Positions 1 to 7,340 of a stretch of 64,000 bases of DNA are shown here, piece by piece. The notes under the pieces are model-generated. The model ran no database searches. It saw only the letters and a program-made list of their open reading frames with translations, and was not told where the DNA came from. Both the position numbers and the translations under genes were made by a program. The stretch is from Gammaproteobacteria bacterium (GTDB lineage Bacteria; Pseudomonadota; Gammaproteobacteria; Steroidobacterales; Steroidobacteraceae): the NCBI GenBank assembly GCA_028293765.1, contig JAQGOG010000008.1:43293-107292 (forward strand), written 5' to 3'. Positions within the stretch are counted from its first letter, which is position 1. Each line of letters opens with the position of its first letter.

Positions 1-197
1 CAGATTCCTCGCGCTTCTGGCCGGCGGATACGTACCGCGTTGGAACGAGCCCGCCAAGCTTCGACAAGCAGTTTGTCAGGGACTACCTCGAGACGCTCGA
101 CTGGAACAAGAAGGCGCCGGGGCCGCCGCTGCCGCCCGACATCATCGCGCGCACGAGTGAGAACTACAGCGAGGCGCTGACCCGACTGACGAAGTAG
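1..197 (+). CDS. purC: SAICAR synthetase PurC, C-terminal fragment
   Basis: The window opens inside a reading frame (first full codon at 3) that ends with TAG at 195-197. The 64 visible residues begin [11 protein letters not shown] and continue with [12 protein letters not shown] and a short C-terminal helix. These match the C-terminal signature of phosphoribosylaminoimidazole-succinocarboxamide synthase, which joins aspartate to CAIR using ATP in cytoplasmic purine synthesis. The DSSRFWP segment belongs to the second family signature. The start and most of the catalytic domain lie outside the window, so only the family can be called. Confidence 0.88.
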   Translation, partial: DSSRFWPADTYRVGTSPPSFDKQFVRDYLETLDWNKKAPGPPLPPDIIARTSENYSEALTRLTK

Positions 198-308
198 CGC
201 ATCTGTCGGGGCGGCCCGCCGCGGGCTGTTCCACCTTGGGCTCGACCTGTATCGAATCCGTGTGCACCGCAAGTTGCCAGACATCACGGCGCGCGTAGAC
301 TCAACGAC

Positions 309-983
309 ATGGAAACCCCCTGGATCGCCCCATCGATTCTCTCCGCGGACTTTGCCCGGCTGGGCGAGGAAGTTGACGCTGTTCTGAGCGCCGGCGCGGA
401 GCTCATCCACTTCGACGTGATGGACAACCACTACGTCCCGAATCTGACGATCGGTCCGATGGTGTGTGAGGCGCTGCGTAAACACGGTGTGAAGGCACCG
501 ATCGACGTGCATCTGATGGTGCGGCCGGTGGACCGGATCGTGCCGGACTTTGCGGCGGCCGGTGCCACCTACATCTCGTTCCATCCGGAAGCCTCCGAGC
601 ATGTCGATCGGACGATCGAGGTCATCCGCGAGCACGGCTGCAAGCCCGGCCTCGTGTTCAATCCGGCGACGCCGCTCGATTATCTCGATTACACGCTGGA
701 GAAGCTCGACCTCGTGCTCATCATGTCGGTGAACCCCGGCTTCGGCGGGCAGAAATTCATTCCAACGGCGCTCCGCAAGCTCGCAGAGGTGCGGCGGCGG
801 ATCGACGCCTCCGGCCGTGCCGTGCGACTCGAGATCGATGGCGGAGTGAAGGTCGACAACATCAAGTCGATCGCGCAGGCGGGTGCCGATACGTTCGTGG
901 CGGGGTCCGCGATCTTTGGAAAGAAGGATTACGCGCAGACCATTCGAGCGATGCATGCCGAAATCAGCTCGGCGAAGGGCTGA
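309..983 (+). CDS. rpe: Ribulose-phosphate 3-epimerase
   Basis: A 224-residue protein, the usual family length, interconverting D-ribulose 5-phosphate and D-xylulose 5-phosphate in the pentose phosphate pathway. It is a single TIM barrel. The N-terminal [10 protein letters not shown] motif, the metal and catalytic residues H34, D36 (HFDVMD) and H in DVHLMV, the NPGFGGQ loop and the EIDGGV strand with the second catalytic Asp are all present. The ATG at 309 puts IAPSIL at the normal distance from the start, although no strong ribosome site precedes it. rpiA, the partner isomerase, lies 4 kb away on the other strand. The 235 bp after the stop hold no supported gene. Confidence 0.95.
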   Translation: METPWIAPSILSADFARLGEEVDAVLSAGAELIHFDVMDNHYVPNLTIGPMVCEALRKHGVKAPIDVHLMVRPVDRIVPDFAAAGATYISFHPEASEHVDRTIEVIREHGCKPGLVFNPATPLDYLDYTLEKLDLVLIMSVNPGFGGQKFIPTALRKLAEVRRRIDASGRAVRLEIDGGVKVDNIKSIAQAGADTFVAGSAIFGKKDYAQTIRAMHAEISSAKG

Positions 984-1218
984 GCGAGCCGCGAAGCAAG
1001 ACGCCGCGTCAGTCAGCGGGCAGGTCGCCGCTGGCAGTTCGTACGAGCTAGCGCCATCGCTGTCGTTCGGGGATAGCGCGCACTTCACCCGCGCATCGGC
1101 AGGCGCCGCCCAGGTGCGCGGGTCATTGCTTCAGCGTGGCTGGCGAGCCGGCGATGTAACGTCAGCGAGGCGGTTGACTGCGTTTGGCGCCTAAGTCGGA
1201 CCTCACCTACGGACGGCC

Positions 1219-1983
1219 CTACTCGTCATCGTCCTCATCGTCGTCGTCATCCTCATCATCATCGTCCATGTCGAGCGGAACGGTGACCTTGGAGGTCGCC
1301 GCAGCCGGCTTCGCCGGTACGATGACGGGGCGAGTCTTCATCTTCGGCCGGGCGTTGAAGACGACGATGGTTTTGCCGGTGGCGCGCAGCAGACCCTGCT
1401 CTTCCAGTACTTTCAGCACGCGTCCGGCCATCTCACGGGAGCAGCCGACGAGGCGTGAGAGCTCCTGGCGGCTCACTTTGATCTGCATGCCTTCCGGATG
1501 CGTCATGGCATCGGGCTCGCCGCACAGATCCATGATCGCGTGGGCAACACGGCCGGTGACGTCGACGAAGGCAAGGTCGCCGAGCTTGCGGTTGGTGCGG
1601 TCGAGCCGCGTGGCCAGCTGCGTCGCGAGCTCGAAGATCAGTCCGGGGCTTTCGGCAGCAATCTGCCGGAAGCGGGGGTAGGTCATTTCGGCCAGCTCGC
1701 ACTGGTTGCGGGTGCGGACCCAGGCGCTGCGCGTGGGCTGTTCGTAGAACAGGCCCATCTCACCGAAGAACTGTCCCCGGTTCAGGTAGGCAAGCACCAT
1801 CTCGTTGCCTTCCTCATCCTCGATCATCACTTCGACGGAGCCGCTGATGATGTAGTAGAGGACGTCGGGCAAGTCGCCCGCGTGGATGACGACCGTCTTG
1901 GAAGGGACGGTCCGTATCCGGCAGTAGCTCAAAAATCGATTGATCGCCGGGATGTCGCTCAACGGCTTGATATTTTCGTCCAT
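1219..1983 (-). CDS. CRP/Vfr/Clp-type transcription regulator with acidic C-terminal tail
   Basis: A 254-residue homologue of E. coli CRP and Vfr/Clp. The cyclic-nucleotide domain covers about residues 20-125 with GEMGLF at 74-79 and RSAWVR at 85-90, which aligns with the cAMP phosphate-binding Arg-Ser of CRP. The C-helix carries T130 followed by N131 where E. coli has Thr-Ser. The winged helix (about 140-210) has the recognition helix CSREMAGRVLK, with the Arg, Glu and Arg that read the TGTGA half-site in CRP. Beyond residue 212 there is a 42-residue extension absent from the 210-residue CRP, ending in a run of Asp and Glu (238-254). The ligand (cAMP, or cyclic di-GMP as in Xanthomonas Clp) cannot be decided by eye. 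GGGGAG 7-8 bp ahead of ATG 1983 supports the start. Confidence 0.92.
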   Translation of the reverse strand: MDENIKPLSDIPAINRFLSYCRIRTVPSKTVVIHAGDLPDVLYYIISGSVEVMIEDEEGNEMVLAYLNRGQFFGEMGLFYEQPTRSAWVRTRNQCELAEMTYPRFRQIAAESPGLIFELATQLATRLDRTNRKLGDLAFVDVTGRVAHAIMDLCGEPDAMTHPEGMQIKVSRQELSRLVGCSREMAGRVLKVLEEQGLLRATGKTIVVFNARPKMKTRPVIVPAKPAAATSKVTVPLDMDDDDEDDDDDEDDDE

Positions 1984-2098
1984 ACCGGCTCCCCGAATGT
2001 CGCTTTTTAGCGGCGGCCCGCTTTTTTATACGTGTGGCTGACCGACTGCAAGCGTACCGGACGCGATTGCCTCAGTCAGCACTCTTACGAAGATGCGT

Positions 2099-2752
2099 TC
2101 AAATCCAATACGCGGCGGTCGTCATGACCCGCGCGGTGCCTCGCATGAGCGCGCGCACCGGTGACGGCAGCTCGGCAGCACCTGCTGCCCTCGCGTTCGC
2201 TCCATGTGCGATCTCATCGATCCTCATTGTCTGAATTATGGCACGGCTGCGGGCATCAGCAGATGGAAGTCGCGCGAGGTGTTCATCCAGATGACCTTCC
2301 ACCTGCCGCTCCGTCTCGACGACGAAGCCGAGGCTGGTCCGATCGCCTAAGAGCGCTGCGCACGCGCCGATCGCAAACGAGCCCGCATACCAGAGCGGAT
2401 TGAGAAGACTGGGTCTGGAGTCGAGCTCCCGGAGGCGGGTCTCGCACCAGGCGAGATGATCGGACTCATCACGCGCGGCTTTGAGAAGCAGCTCGCGTGT
2501 CGTTGCGGACCGGGCCGCCAGTGCCTGCCCGTGATACAGAGCTTGCGCAGCGATTTCGCCGGCGTGATTCACCCGCATGAGTGCTGCCGCGGCGCGCCTG
2601 TCGGCGTCCGATAACCGCCCGGATTGCTCCGTTCCCGCGGCGGCTTCCAGCTGTCCCGGGACCGGGCGCGAAGCGTGAGCGGGAGCAAATACGGACCTCA
2701 GGGCGCGATCGGCGGCGGAAATGAGGGCGTCCAGAGGATTGTCGGGCTGCAT
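2099..2752 (-). CDS. coq7: 2-polyprenyl-3-methyl-6-methoxy-1,4-benzoquinone monooxygenase Coq7
   Basis: Di-iron carboxylate hydroxylase of the penultimate hydroxylation in ubiquinone synthesis, a membrane-associated ferritin-like four-helix bundle. The metal-binding motifs are visible in order: [24 protein letters not shown] (ExxH type), [14 protein letters not shown] and RIDEIAHG. I start at the ATG reading [10 protein letters not shown] (217 residues), because Coq7 proteins normally begin a few residues ahead of this amphipathic helix. An in-frame upstream start would add 20 unrelated residues. A TATAAT hexamer ends 6 bp before this ATG on the same strand (2759-2764). ubiH and ubiI of the same pathway lie about 7 kb away. 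Confidence 0.92.
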   Translation of the reverse strand: MQPDNPLDALISAADRALRSVFAPAHASRPVPGQLEAAAGTEQSGRLSDADRRAAAALMRVNHAGEIAAQALYHGQALAARSATTRELLLKAARDESDHLAWCETRLRELDSRPSLLNPLWYAGSFAIGACAALLGDRTSLGFVVETERQVEGHLDEHLARLPSADARSRAIIQTMRIDEIAHGANARAAGAAELPSPVRALMRGTARVMTTAAYWI

Positions 2753-2758
2753 GCACTC

Positions 2759-2764
2759 ATTATA
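2759..2764 (-). promoter_or_regulatory. Candidate -10 box of a leaderless coq7 transcript
   Basis: On the minus strand a perfect TATAAT is followed by six bases and then the coq7 ATG. If used as a -10 element, transcription would begin at or next to the start codon. No good -35 hexamer is seen at 16-18 bp, so the call rests on one hexamer and its position. Confidence 0.3.
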
Positions 2765-2965
2765 AGGTGCAAATGAGGCGACTTGTTTACGCGTCCAGTG
2801 GCGAAGGGCCAAAGGGAGAGTGTGCAGGCCGCAGTGGCAGGCGGTATCGGGTCTGCAGACCGTAGCCGAAGGGCCGAATCGGGTGTGTAGGGCCGCCCGG
2901 GAAGGTTATTCGGGGCCTTGGCAGGCTTCGCGGAGGCACTGTTTTCGCGGCCCCACCCTTCGCCT

Positions 2966-2994
2966 TTGCATTGCCCGACCTGCTTGAGTACACT
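2966..2994 (+). promoter_or_regulatory. Candidate promoter of rplM-rpsI
   Basis: TTGCAT (2966-2971), a 17-bp spacer and TACACT (2989-2994) would start transcription near 3001, giving a leader of about 185 nt ahead of rplM. Three of six and four of six bases match the sigma-70 consensus. This is the best-spaced pair in the 430-bp gene-free stretch 2753-3185; no gene is supported there. Confidence 0.35.
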
Positions 2995-3092
2995 TCCCCG
3001 CCTTTTTTCGGCCCCGAAAAGTCAGGGGCACCTGATCGGTCGGGTGCGGATCCATGGTCCCCACGACCGTGAACATTTGGCCTCATGATGAG

Positions 3093-3118
3093 CGGGCAAA
3101 AGCCGCGTCTTTTGCCCG
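3093..3118 (+). promoter_or_regulatory. Perfect leader hairpin upstream of rplM
   Basis: CGGGCAAAAG (3093-3102) and CTTTTGCCCG (3109-3118) form a perfect 10-bp stem with a 6-base loop CCGCGT, 67 bp before the L13 start codon. No T-run follows, so it is not a canonical terminator. In E. coli, L13 represses its own rplM-rpsI mRNA through the leader, which makes this hairpin a candidate for the equivalent target. Confidence 0.5.
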
Positions 3119-3185
3119 GGGCGCGTAGCCTGCGGACTGAAACCGCTGCAGGCGTCAGCAATAGAGAATAGAAGTGCAGTTACCT

Positions 3186-3617
3186 ATGAAGACCGTATTT
3201 GCCAATGCCGAGACCGTCCGTGGCGACTGGTTTGTCGTCGATGCCAATGAGAAGACGCTCGGTCGGCTCGCTACGCAGCTCGCCCATGTTCTCAAGGGCA
3301 AGCACAAGGCCGATTACAGCCCGCACGTCGACATGGGTGACCATATCGTCGTGCTGAATGCGGAAAAGATTCGCGTCACGGGGCGCAAGCTCTCCGACAA
3401 GATCTATTACCATCACACCGGCTTCATCGGCGGCATCAAGTCGATCGCGCTGGAGAAGCTCTTAAAAGAGCATCCTGAGCGCGTGATCGAGATCGCCGTG
3501 AAGGGCATGCTGCCGAAGAACACTCTCGGCCGGAAAATGTTCAGAAAGCTCCATGTGTTCGCCGGCGGCGAGCATCCCCACCAGGCGCAGCAGCCTAAGC
3601 CGCTCGCGATTCAGTAA
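3186..3617 (+). CDS. rplM: 50S ribosomal protein L13
   Basis: A 143-residue protein of the large subunit that binds 23S rRNA early in assembly. The sequence shows the family pattern [47 protein letters not shown], the KIYYHHTG segment and the [20 protein letters not shown] signature near the C-terminus. ATG 3186 is preferred because L13 proteins begin MKTF. An in-frame GTG at 3174 would add four residues and has the slightly better purine-rich stretch upstream. It is the first gene of a two-gene operon with rpsI, 12 bp apart. Confidence 0.97.
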   Translation: MKTVFANAETVRGDWFVVDANEKTLGRLATQLAHVLKGKHKADYSPHVDMGDHIVVLNAEKIRVTGRKLSDKIYYHHTGFIGGIKSIALEKLLKEHPERVIEIAVKGMLPKNTLGRKMFRKLHVFAGGEHPHQAQQPKPLAIQ

Positions 3618-3629
3618 GGACCGTATCCC

Positions 3630-4037
3630 ATGCCAGCCTCATCCTCTCAGGCCGACCGTCAATATGGCACCGGCCGCCGCAAGACAGCGACGGCGCGCGT
3701 GTACATGAAGCCGGGCACCGGCAAAATCACCGTCAACGAGCGCTCGCTCGATGAGTTCTTCGGTCGCGAGACCGGCCGCATGATCGTGCGCCAGCCGCTC
3801 GAAGCCGTGCAGCTCACGAGCAAGTTCGACATCACCGTGCGAGTCGACGGCGGCGGCATCACCGGCCAGGCCGGCGCCATCCGCCACGGGATTACCCGTG
3901 CGCTCATGGAGTACGACGAGACACTGCGCAAGACCCTGCGTGACGCAGGCTTCGTGACGCGCGATGCGCGCGAGGTCGAGCGTAAGAAGGTCGGACGCCG
4001 CAAGGCTCGCCGCGGACCGCAGTACTCGAAGCGGTAA
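3630..4037 (+). CDS. rpsI: 30S ribosomal protein S9
   Basis: A 135-residue small-subunit protein whose C-terminal tail reaches the P-site tRNA anticodon loop. Visible hallmarks are [32 protein letters not shown], the [11 protein letters not shown] stretch and the invariant C-terminal SKR, which contacts tRNA. The short Ser/Gln-rich N-terminus before QYGTGRRK is a few residues longer than in E. coli. It follows rplM after 12 bp and ends just ahead of a 15-bp perfect hairpin. Confidence 0.97.
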   Translation: MPASSSQADRQYGTGRRKTATARVYMKPGTGKITVNERSLDEFFGRETGRMIVRQPLEAVQLTSKFDITVRVDGGGITGQAGAIRHGITRALMEYDETLRKTLRDAGFVTRDAREVERKKVGRRKARRGPQYSKR

Positions 4038-4052
4038 GTTTGCAGACAGACA

Positions 4053-4085
4053 GACTGGATCCGGGGAGAGTCCCCGGATCCAGTC
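4053..4085 (+). terminator. Strong hairpin after rpsI
   Basis: GACTGGATCCGGGGA (4053-4067) pairs perfectly with 4071-4085 around a GAG loop, starting 15 bp after the rpsI stop. No U-tract follows, so it may act as a 3'-end stabiliser as much as a terminator. It separates the ribosomal operon from the tRNA gene. Confidence 0.6.
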
Positions 4086-4115
4086 GGTTGCGAACGCCTA
4101 TCCACCACTTTTTTT

Positions 4116-4189
4116 TGGGGGATCGTCTAGTGGTAGGACAACGGACTCTGACTCCGTTTACCTAGGTTCGAATCCTAGTCCCCCAGCCA
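4116..4189 (+). tRNA. tRNA-Gln (anticodon CUG)
   Basis: The cloverleaf is complete: acceptor TGGGGGA/TCCCCCA, D-arm with AGTGGTA loop, anticodon arm ACGGA/TCCGT with loop CTCTGAC (anticodon CTG, reading CAG), T-arm CTAGG/CCTAG with the TTCGAAT loop, and discriminator G followed by an encoded CCA at 4187-4189. The U1-A72 pair is characteristic of glutamine tRNA. The gene lies between the rpsI hairpin and its own terminator. Confidence 0.96.
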
Positions 4190-4196
4190 AAACGAA

Positions 4197-4226
4197 AAGG
4201 CCCGCCAACTGGCGGGCCTTCGCGTT
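4197..4226 (+). terminator. Intrinsic terminator of tRNA-Gln
   Basis: AAGGCCCGCCA and TGGCGGGCCTT (4197-4220) form a GC-rich stem starting 7 bp after the tRNA, followed by CGCGTTTT. The upstream AAAACG can pair with the downstream CGTTTT and lengthen the stem. Confidence 0.75.
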
Positions 4227-4247
4227 TTGGCTGCGGGACTAGGATGA

Positions 4248-4275
4248 CGTCAGTTTCGGCTTTGCGAAACTGACG
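4248..4275 (+). repeat. Perfect 11-bp inverted repeat behind tRNA-Gln
   Basis: CGTCAGTTTCG (4248-4258) and CGAAACTGACG (4265-4275) flank the loop GCTTTG. Two more small hairpins follow directly: GGCCC-gaa-GGGCC and GGCGCC-tccc-GGCGCC, up to about 4304. No gene is associated with them. Confidence 0.5.
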
Positions 4276-4410
4276 GGCCCGAAGGGCCGAGGCGCCTCCC
4301 GGCGCCGAGCAATCCTGGTCCCCCCCCCACGCGTCATAGAGAAACCAGATCCGCGCAGGCAGTCTTGCGGGCCTTTTTTTATTTGCGACAGCGCGGAATA
4401 GCAAACATAA

Positions 4411-4440
4411 GGCTCGCGTGATCGCGGGCCTTTTATTTTT
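4411..4440 (+). terminator. Orphan intrinsic terminator
   Basis: GGCTCGCG (4411-4418), loop TGAT and CGCGGGCC (4423-4430) form a stem with one G-U pair, followed by TTTTATTTTT. It resembles a tRNA-operon terminator but no gene precedes it. The remaining stretch to 4870 (about 430 bp) shows no supported gene or RNA. Confidence 0.55.
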
Positions 4441-4870
4441 CGACGGTCGCCATTCGATCTCGCGCGCCCACCTCTCATGATTTTTGGATGGTGGTGCGCG
4501 TCACGACTTCGGCACACCGCAAGCGCTTGCTGTTGCCGCTTGGAGTAATAGCGATGCAGCACGTTGCTAGCGCGACTTAGACTCCTGGGCAGCGGCGATC
4601 AGAGTCCGCTGTGTCGTAGTGTTTTCTGTCGGCATCGAATGCATTGCGAGGGTGAGCGGGATTGAGGCGCGCGATCGAGACAAGAAAAGATGCGCCGATT
4701 GCGCGGGTCATGAGATCGAAGAGTCGTGAACGGAGGAACGACATCGAGTGGCGTGGCAGCGTGAAATCAAAGAGCGTGAATCGAAACGTTCGGCCGAACA
4801 ATTCAAATAGGACGCGCACGCTAGCCCGGCGAACGGAACATGTGCTGCTCGCTAATTTTATAAACGCTGC

Positions 4871-5530
4871 TTACACGACATCCGTTCCAGTGGCGGTGCC
4901 GATCAGTAACACGTCGGCGGGGCGGGCGGCGAAGAGGCCAACAGTGACGACGCCGGTGATCTGGTTGAGCTCGTGCTCCAGGGCGGGTGGGTCCTTGATG
5001 GTGAGGTCGTGGACATCGAGGATGTGGTTGCCGCTATCTGTGATGCACTTCTCACGCCACACGGGGCGGCCACCATAGGTGGCGAGTCGACGGGCGACGA
5101 GCTCGCGGGCCATGGGGATGACTTCGACGGGTAGCGGGAACTTGCCGAGTGTCGCGACAACCTTCGCGTCATCGACGATACAGACGAAGCGCGCGGCAGC
5201 GGCCGTGATGATCTTCTCGCCAGTGAGTGCGCCACCGCCTCCCTTGATTAGATAGCGGGCACGCGTGGCCTCGTCGGCACCATCGATGTAGAGACCGAGG
5301 CCGTCGACCTCGTTCAGATCGAGTACCTCGACGCCGACGGCACGCAGGCGGGCGGTCGTTGCGTTAGAGCTCGAGACGGCGGCACGGACGTGGTTCCGGT
5401 ACTTGCCGAGGGCATCGATGAAGAAGTTCACCGTGGAGCCGGTGCCTACGCCGATAACGGTGCCGTCCTCGATGTAATCCAATGCCGCCTGCGCTGCGCG
5501 CTGCTTCTTTGCGTCAATTCCGGCAGACAT
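4871..5530 (-). CDS. rpiA: Ribose-5-phosphate isomerase A
   Basis: A 219-residue enzyme, identical in length to E. coli RpiA, interconverting ribose 5-phosphate and ribulose 5-phosphate. The [13 protein letters not shown] phosphate-binding loop, DGADE with the catalytic Asp, the [12 protein letters not shown] signature carrying the catalytic Glu and Lys region, and [10 protein letters not shown] are present. The upstream frame stays open for 84 more codons. The start is set at 5530 because GAGG lies 8 bp before it, whereas ATG 5536 is only 2 bp from the same GAGG. The gene follows the double hairpin of the lysine-rich micro-gene on the same strand. Confidence 0.95.
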   Translation of the reverse strand: MSAGIDAKKQRAAQAALDYIEDGTVIGVGTGSTVNFFIDALGKYRNHVRAAVSSSNATTARLRAVGVEVLDLNEVDGLGLYIDGADEATRARYLIKGGGGALTGEKIITAAAARFVCIVDDAKVVATLGKFPLPVEVIPMARELVARRLATYGGRPVWREKCITDSGNHILDVHDLTIKDPPALEHELNQITGVVTVGLFAARPADVLLIGTATGTDVV

Positions 5531-5765
5531 CGTCATTACCTCACGCGTGGGTCCGATCAAGAGCGGGCCTTCGTTGCACACCTTGGGTCGCAATACCCGG
5601 CGGCCGCGCCGCAGTGAGTATTGGTCCGGAAAACTAGCGCTAAAACGTTGCGAGCGAAACCTTGATGCAATCCTGGACGAGACGAGGAACGAATCCTCGA
5701 GCGCCAGCCGAAGGGGGCGAGGCCCGCGCGGAGGCGAACCTGAACGAAAACCGATCTCCAGAAAC

Positions 5766-5796
5766 GACTGTGCCCGCTTCATCAGCGGGCACAGTC
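5766..5796 (-). terminator. Second hairpin between the micro-gene and rpiA
   Basis: GACTGTGCCCGC (5766-5777) and GCGGGCACAGTC (5785-5796) are a perfect 12-bp inverted repeat around a 7-base loop. On the minus strand it follows the hairpin at 5807-5836 by 10 bp and is trailed by a moderately T-rich stretch. It probably ends transcription from the upstream micro-gene. Confidence 0.6.
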
Positions 5797-5806
5797 TCTG
5801 CGATTC

Positions 5807-5836
5807 ACTCGGTGGCGGCTTGCGCGGCCACCGAGT
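5807..5836 (-). terminator. First hairpin after the lysine-rich micro-gene
   Basis: ACTCGGTGGC (5807-5816) and GCCACCGAGT (5827-5836) form a perfect 10-bp stem, 5 bp beyond the stop codon of the 16-codon gene on the minus strand. The close fit to that stop argues that the short frame is a real transcription unit. Confidence 0.6.
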
Positions 5837-5841
5837 CAGGC

Positions 5842-5892
5842 CTACTTCTTCTTCGCAGCTTTCTTCTTGGCCTTCTTTTTCGCTTTCGCCAT
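5842..5892 (-). CDS. 16-residue lysine/alanine micro-protein
   Basis: The predicted peptide is [16 protein letters not shown], with 11 Lys and 4 Ala after or around the initiator and no other residue type. GGAG stands 7 bp before the ATG. A TTGTAT-16 bp-TATACT promoter lies about 40 bp upstream and two perfect hairpins follow the stop. The composition resembles the C-terminal tails of bacterial histone-H1-like and HU-related proteins, so nucleic-acid binding is a reasonable guess, but I know no named family. It is too short for routine gene callers. An in-frame extension upstream to 6036 lacks a ribosome site and crosses the promoter, so I reject it. Confidence 0.6.
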   Translation of the reverse strand: MAKAKKKAKKKAAKKK

Positions 5893-5929
5893 GTTGGCTC
5901 TCCAGGTTGTCGGGTTAGTCCGAGGTCGG

Positions 5930-5957
5930 AGTATATACACGCGAAACAAAAATACAA
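5930..5957 (-). promoter_or_regulatory. Promoter of the lysine-rich micro-gene
   Basis: On the minus strand TTGTAT (5957-5952), a 16-bp T-rich spacer and TATACT (5935-5930) predict a start near 5924 and a leader of about 31 nt containing the GGAG ribosome site. Both boxes are close to sigma-70 consensus. Confidence 0.55.
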
Positions 5958-6087
5958 GCAAGCGTGCGCGTGACTGTGACAAGTGTGATAGGCGTTCGCG
6001 ACGAATCGCGACGTGAGTCAGTGCTCGGCTGCGCACGCGATGAAGGTCCGCGCATGCCTGCCATGCGTCGCTCGAGTGTGAGGCGCA

Positions 6088-6552
6088 TCACTCGAGCGAG
6101 AGAATGAACTTCCACTCCGCGGCTTGGACGGGAGTGATCGAGAGGCGGTTGCCCTTACGCAGCAGAACCATGTTTTTAAGCTCTTTCGCAGCATGTTTGC
6201 GCAGCTCGTCGAGCGTGATCACGCGCGCGAGGCGGCGCTCGAGTTGCACGTCCACCATGAACCAGCGCGGCTTTGCGGGGTCGCTATCCGGGTCGTAGTG
6301 ATGGTCCTTGCGGTCGAAGGCACTGGGGTCGGGGTAGCCTTCCTTCACGACCTTCACGGTCGCGACGATCCCCGGCACGTCGCAGCTCGAATAATAAAGA
6401 AACGCCTGGTCCCCCCTCTTCATCTCGTCCCGGAGCATGTTGCGCGCCTGGTAGTTGCGCACGCCGTCCCAGGAGGTGGTCCCGCGTTTCGCACGCTCGA
6501 GATCATCGACGCCGAAGGTGCTCGGCTCCGTCTTCATCAGCCAATAGCGCAT
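6088..6552 (-). CDS. EVE-domain protein
   Basis: A 154-residue single-domain protein of the EVE (PUA-like) superfamily, the group of thymocyte nuclear protein 1 and bacterial YTH-like readers of modified bases. The family pattern is clear: MRYWLMKTEP at the N-terminus, WDGVRNYQARNML, the FLYYSSC strand, PGIVATVKVVKEGYPD and RLSITPVQAAEW. EVE domains bind modified cytosine or other modified nucleotides in an aromatic cage. Its target here is unknown. The gene overlaps the end of fau by 16 bp, so it is probably translated from the fau message. This neighbourhood next to fau, 6S RNA and zapA is housekeeping, not a defence island. Confidence 0.9.
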   Translation of the reverse strand: MRYWLMKTEPSTFGVDDLERAKRGTTSWDGVRNYQARNMLRDEMKRGDQAFLYYSSCDVPGIVATVKVVKEGYPDPSAFDRKDHHYDPDSDPAKPRWFMVDVQLERRLARVITLDELRKHAAKELKNMVLLRKGNRLSITPVQAAEWKFILSLE

Positions 6553-7148
6553 TTAAAGGCCCTTTCTTCTGTCACCACCGCATCGAGCCGGACGTCGTGG
6601 GCGGCGAAAGTGATTCGTTCGACTTGCTGGAATGAATAGGCGAGGCCCACGAGGCGCGGTGCATGCCACACGGTTCGCCAGCGGCGGAATTCGAAAGCGC
6701 GATCGTAGTAGCCGCCGCCCATCCCGAGTCGCACGCCGCAGGAGTCGAAGCCCACCAGCGGCAGGAACACTACATCGAGCCAGCGAGCACCGATTGTGAG
6801 AGCGCTTTCAGGCTCCTCGATCCCCAACCGGTTGCGCCGCTGCCGGCCTGTCAGTTCCACGAATCGCATCTTGCGGCCCAATGAGTGGCGGTCGATACGC
6901 GGTACATAGATCCGGCAATCACGGCGGCGCGCGAGTGCAATGAGCGGCGCGGTATCCAGTTCGGAAGGAAGGGATGCGTATACGGCGATGCGCAAGCCAG
7001 AACTGAGGGGAAAGTGGCGATCGACGTTGCGGGCAACGAGTTGGGCGGCGCGCACGCGCTCGCTTTTCGGCACGCTCCGGCGCCGGGCGCGCAGCGACGC
7101 TCGCAATGACTTGCGGGCATCGATCGGCGTGGAATTAAGAAGCGTCAC
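6537..7148 (-). CDS. fau: 5-formyltetrahydrofolate cyclo-ligase (YgfA/Fau)
   Basis: Converts 5-formyl-THF to 5,10-methenyl-THF with ATP, recycling the inhibitor formed by glycine hydroxymethyltransferase. The basic N-terminal helix RASLRARRRSV, the substrate loop PSELDTAPLI, DVVFLPLVGFD and the ATP-binding signature LGMGGGYYDRA are present. It is preceded by 6S RNA, the arrangement known for ssrS-ygfA in E. coli. No ATG fits. GTG 7148 lies inside the closing stem of 6S RNA and TTG 7106 is an alternative, so the start is uncertain. A longer frame to 7247 would read through the 6S RNA and is rejected. Confidence 0.87.
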   Translation of the reverse strand: MTLLNSTPIDARKSLRASLRARRRSVPKSERVRAAQLVARNVDRHFPLSSGLRIAVYASLPSELDTAPLIALARRRDCRIYVPRIDRHSLGRKMRFVELTGRQRRNRLGIEEPESALTIGARWLDVVFLPLVGFDSCGVRLGMGGGYYDRAFEFRRWRTVWHAPRLVGLAYSFQQVERITFAAHDVRLDAVVTEERAFKCAIG

Positions 7149-7333
7149 CCGCAGATGCCGGTGCGAACCGTTGCTCTCGGACCAGAGCAACAAGTGGGAC
7201 GAGCTGCGGCAGGTAAGGCTTTCCGCTCGGAGCGCGGACTTGCACAATTCTGCCTACAACCCATTGTCCCTGGGTGTAACAACTTAGGGCCCGAGGATAC
7301 CCGGTACGCTTGTCGAACACCGCAGGCGACGCC
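7142..7333 (-). ncRNA. ssrS: 6S RNA
   Basis: The minus strand between zapA and fau carries the landmarks of 6S RNA, the mimic of an open promoter that sequesters sigma-70 polymerase. The 5' arm (from 7332) and 3' arm (to 7142) form a 13-bp closing stem with three G-U pairs. A GTGTTCG stretch near the 5' end aligns with the ATGTTCG of E. coli, AAAGCCTTACCTG lies in the 3' half, and GGCATCTGCGG matches the 3' terminus. The length is about 192 nt against 184 in E. coli. A TAGAGT box at 7346-7341 predicts a start at about 7334, agreeing with the structural end. Synteny zapA-ssrS-fau strongly supports the call. Confidence 0.88.
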
Positions 7334-7340
7334 ACAAGTC

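Noticed and set aside
2787..3161. Minus-strand frame in the rplM leader region
   Set aside because: It covers the likely promoter and leader hairpin, lacks a ribosome site and has a Pro/Arg-rich composition typical of non-coding GC-rich DNA.
4239..4870. Minus- and plus-strand frames in the tRNA-rpiA spacer
   Set aside because: They lack ribosome sites and family similarity, and parts of them lie over hairpins and terminators.
6088..6552. EVE-domain protein as part of a defence island
   Set aside because: The neighbours are fau, 6S RNA, zapA and rpiA; no nuclease, McrB or restriction gene is present.
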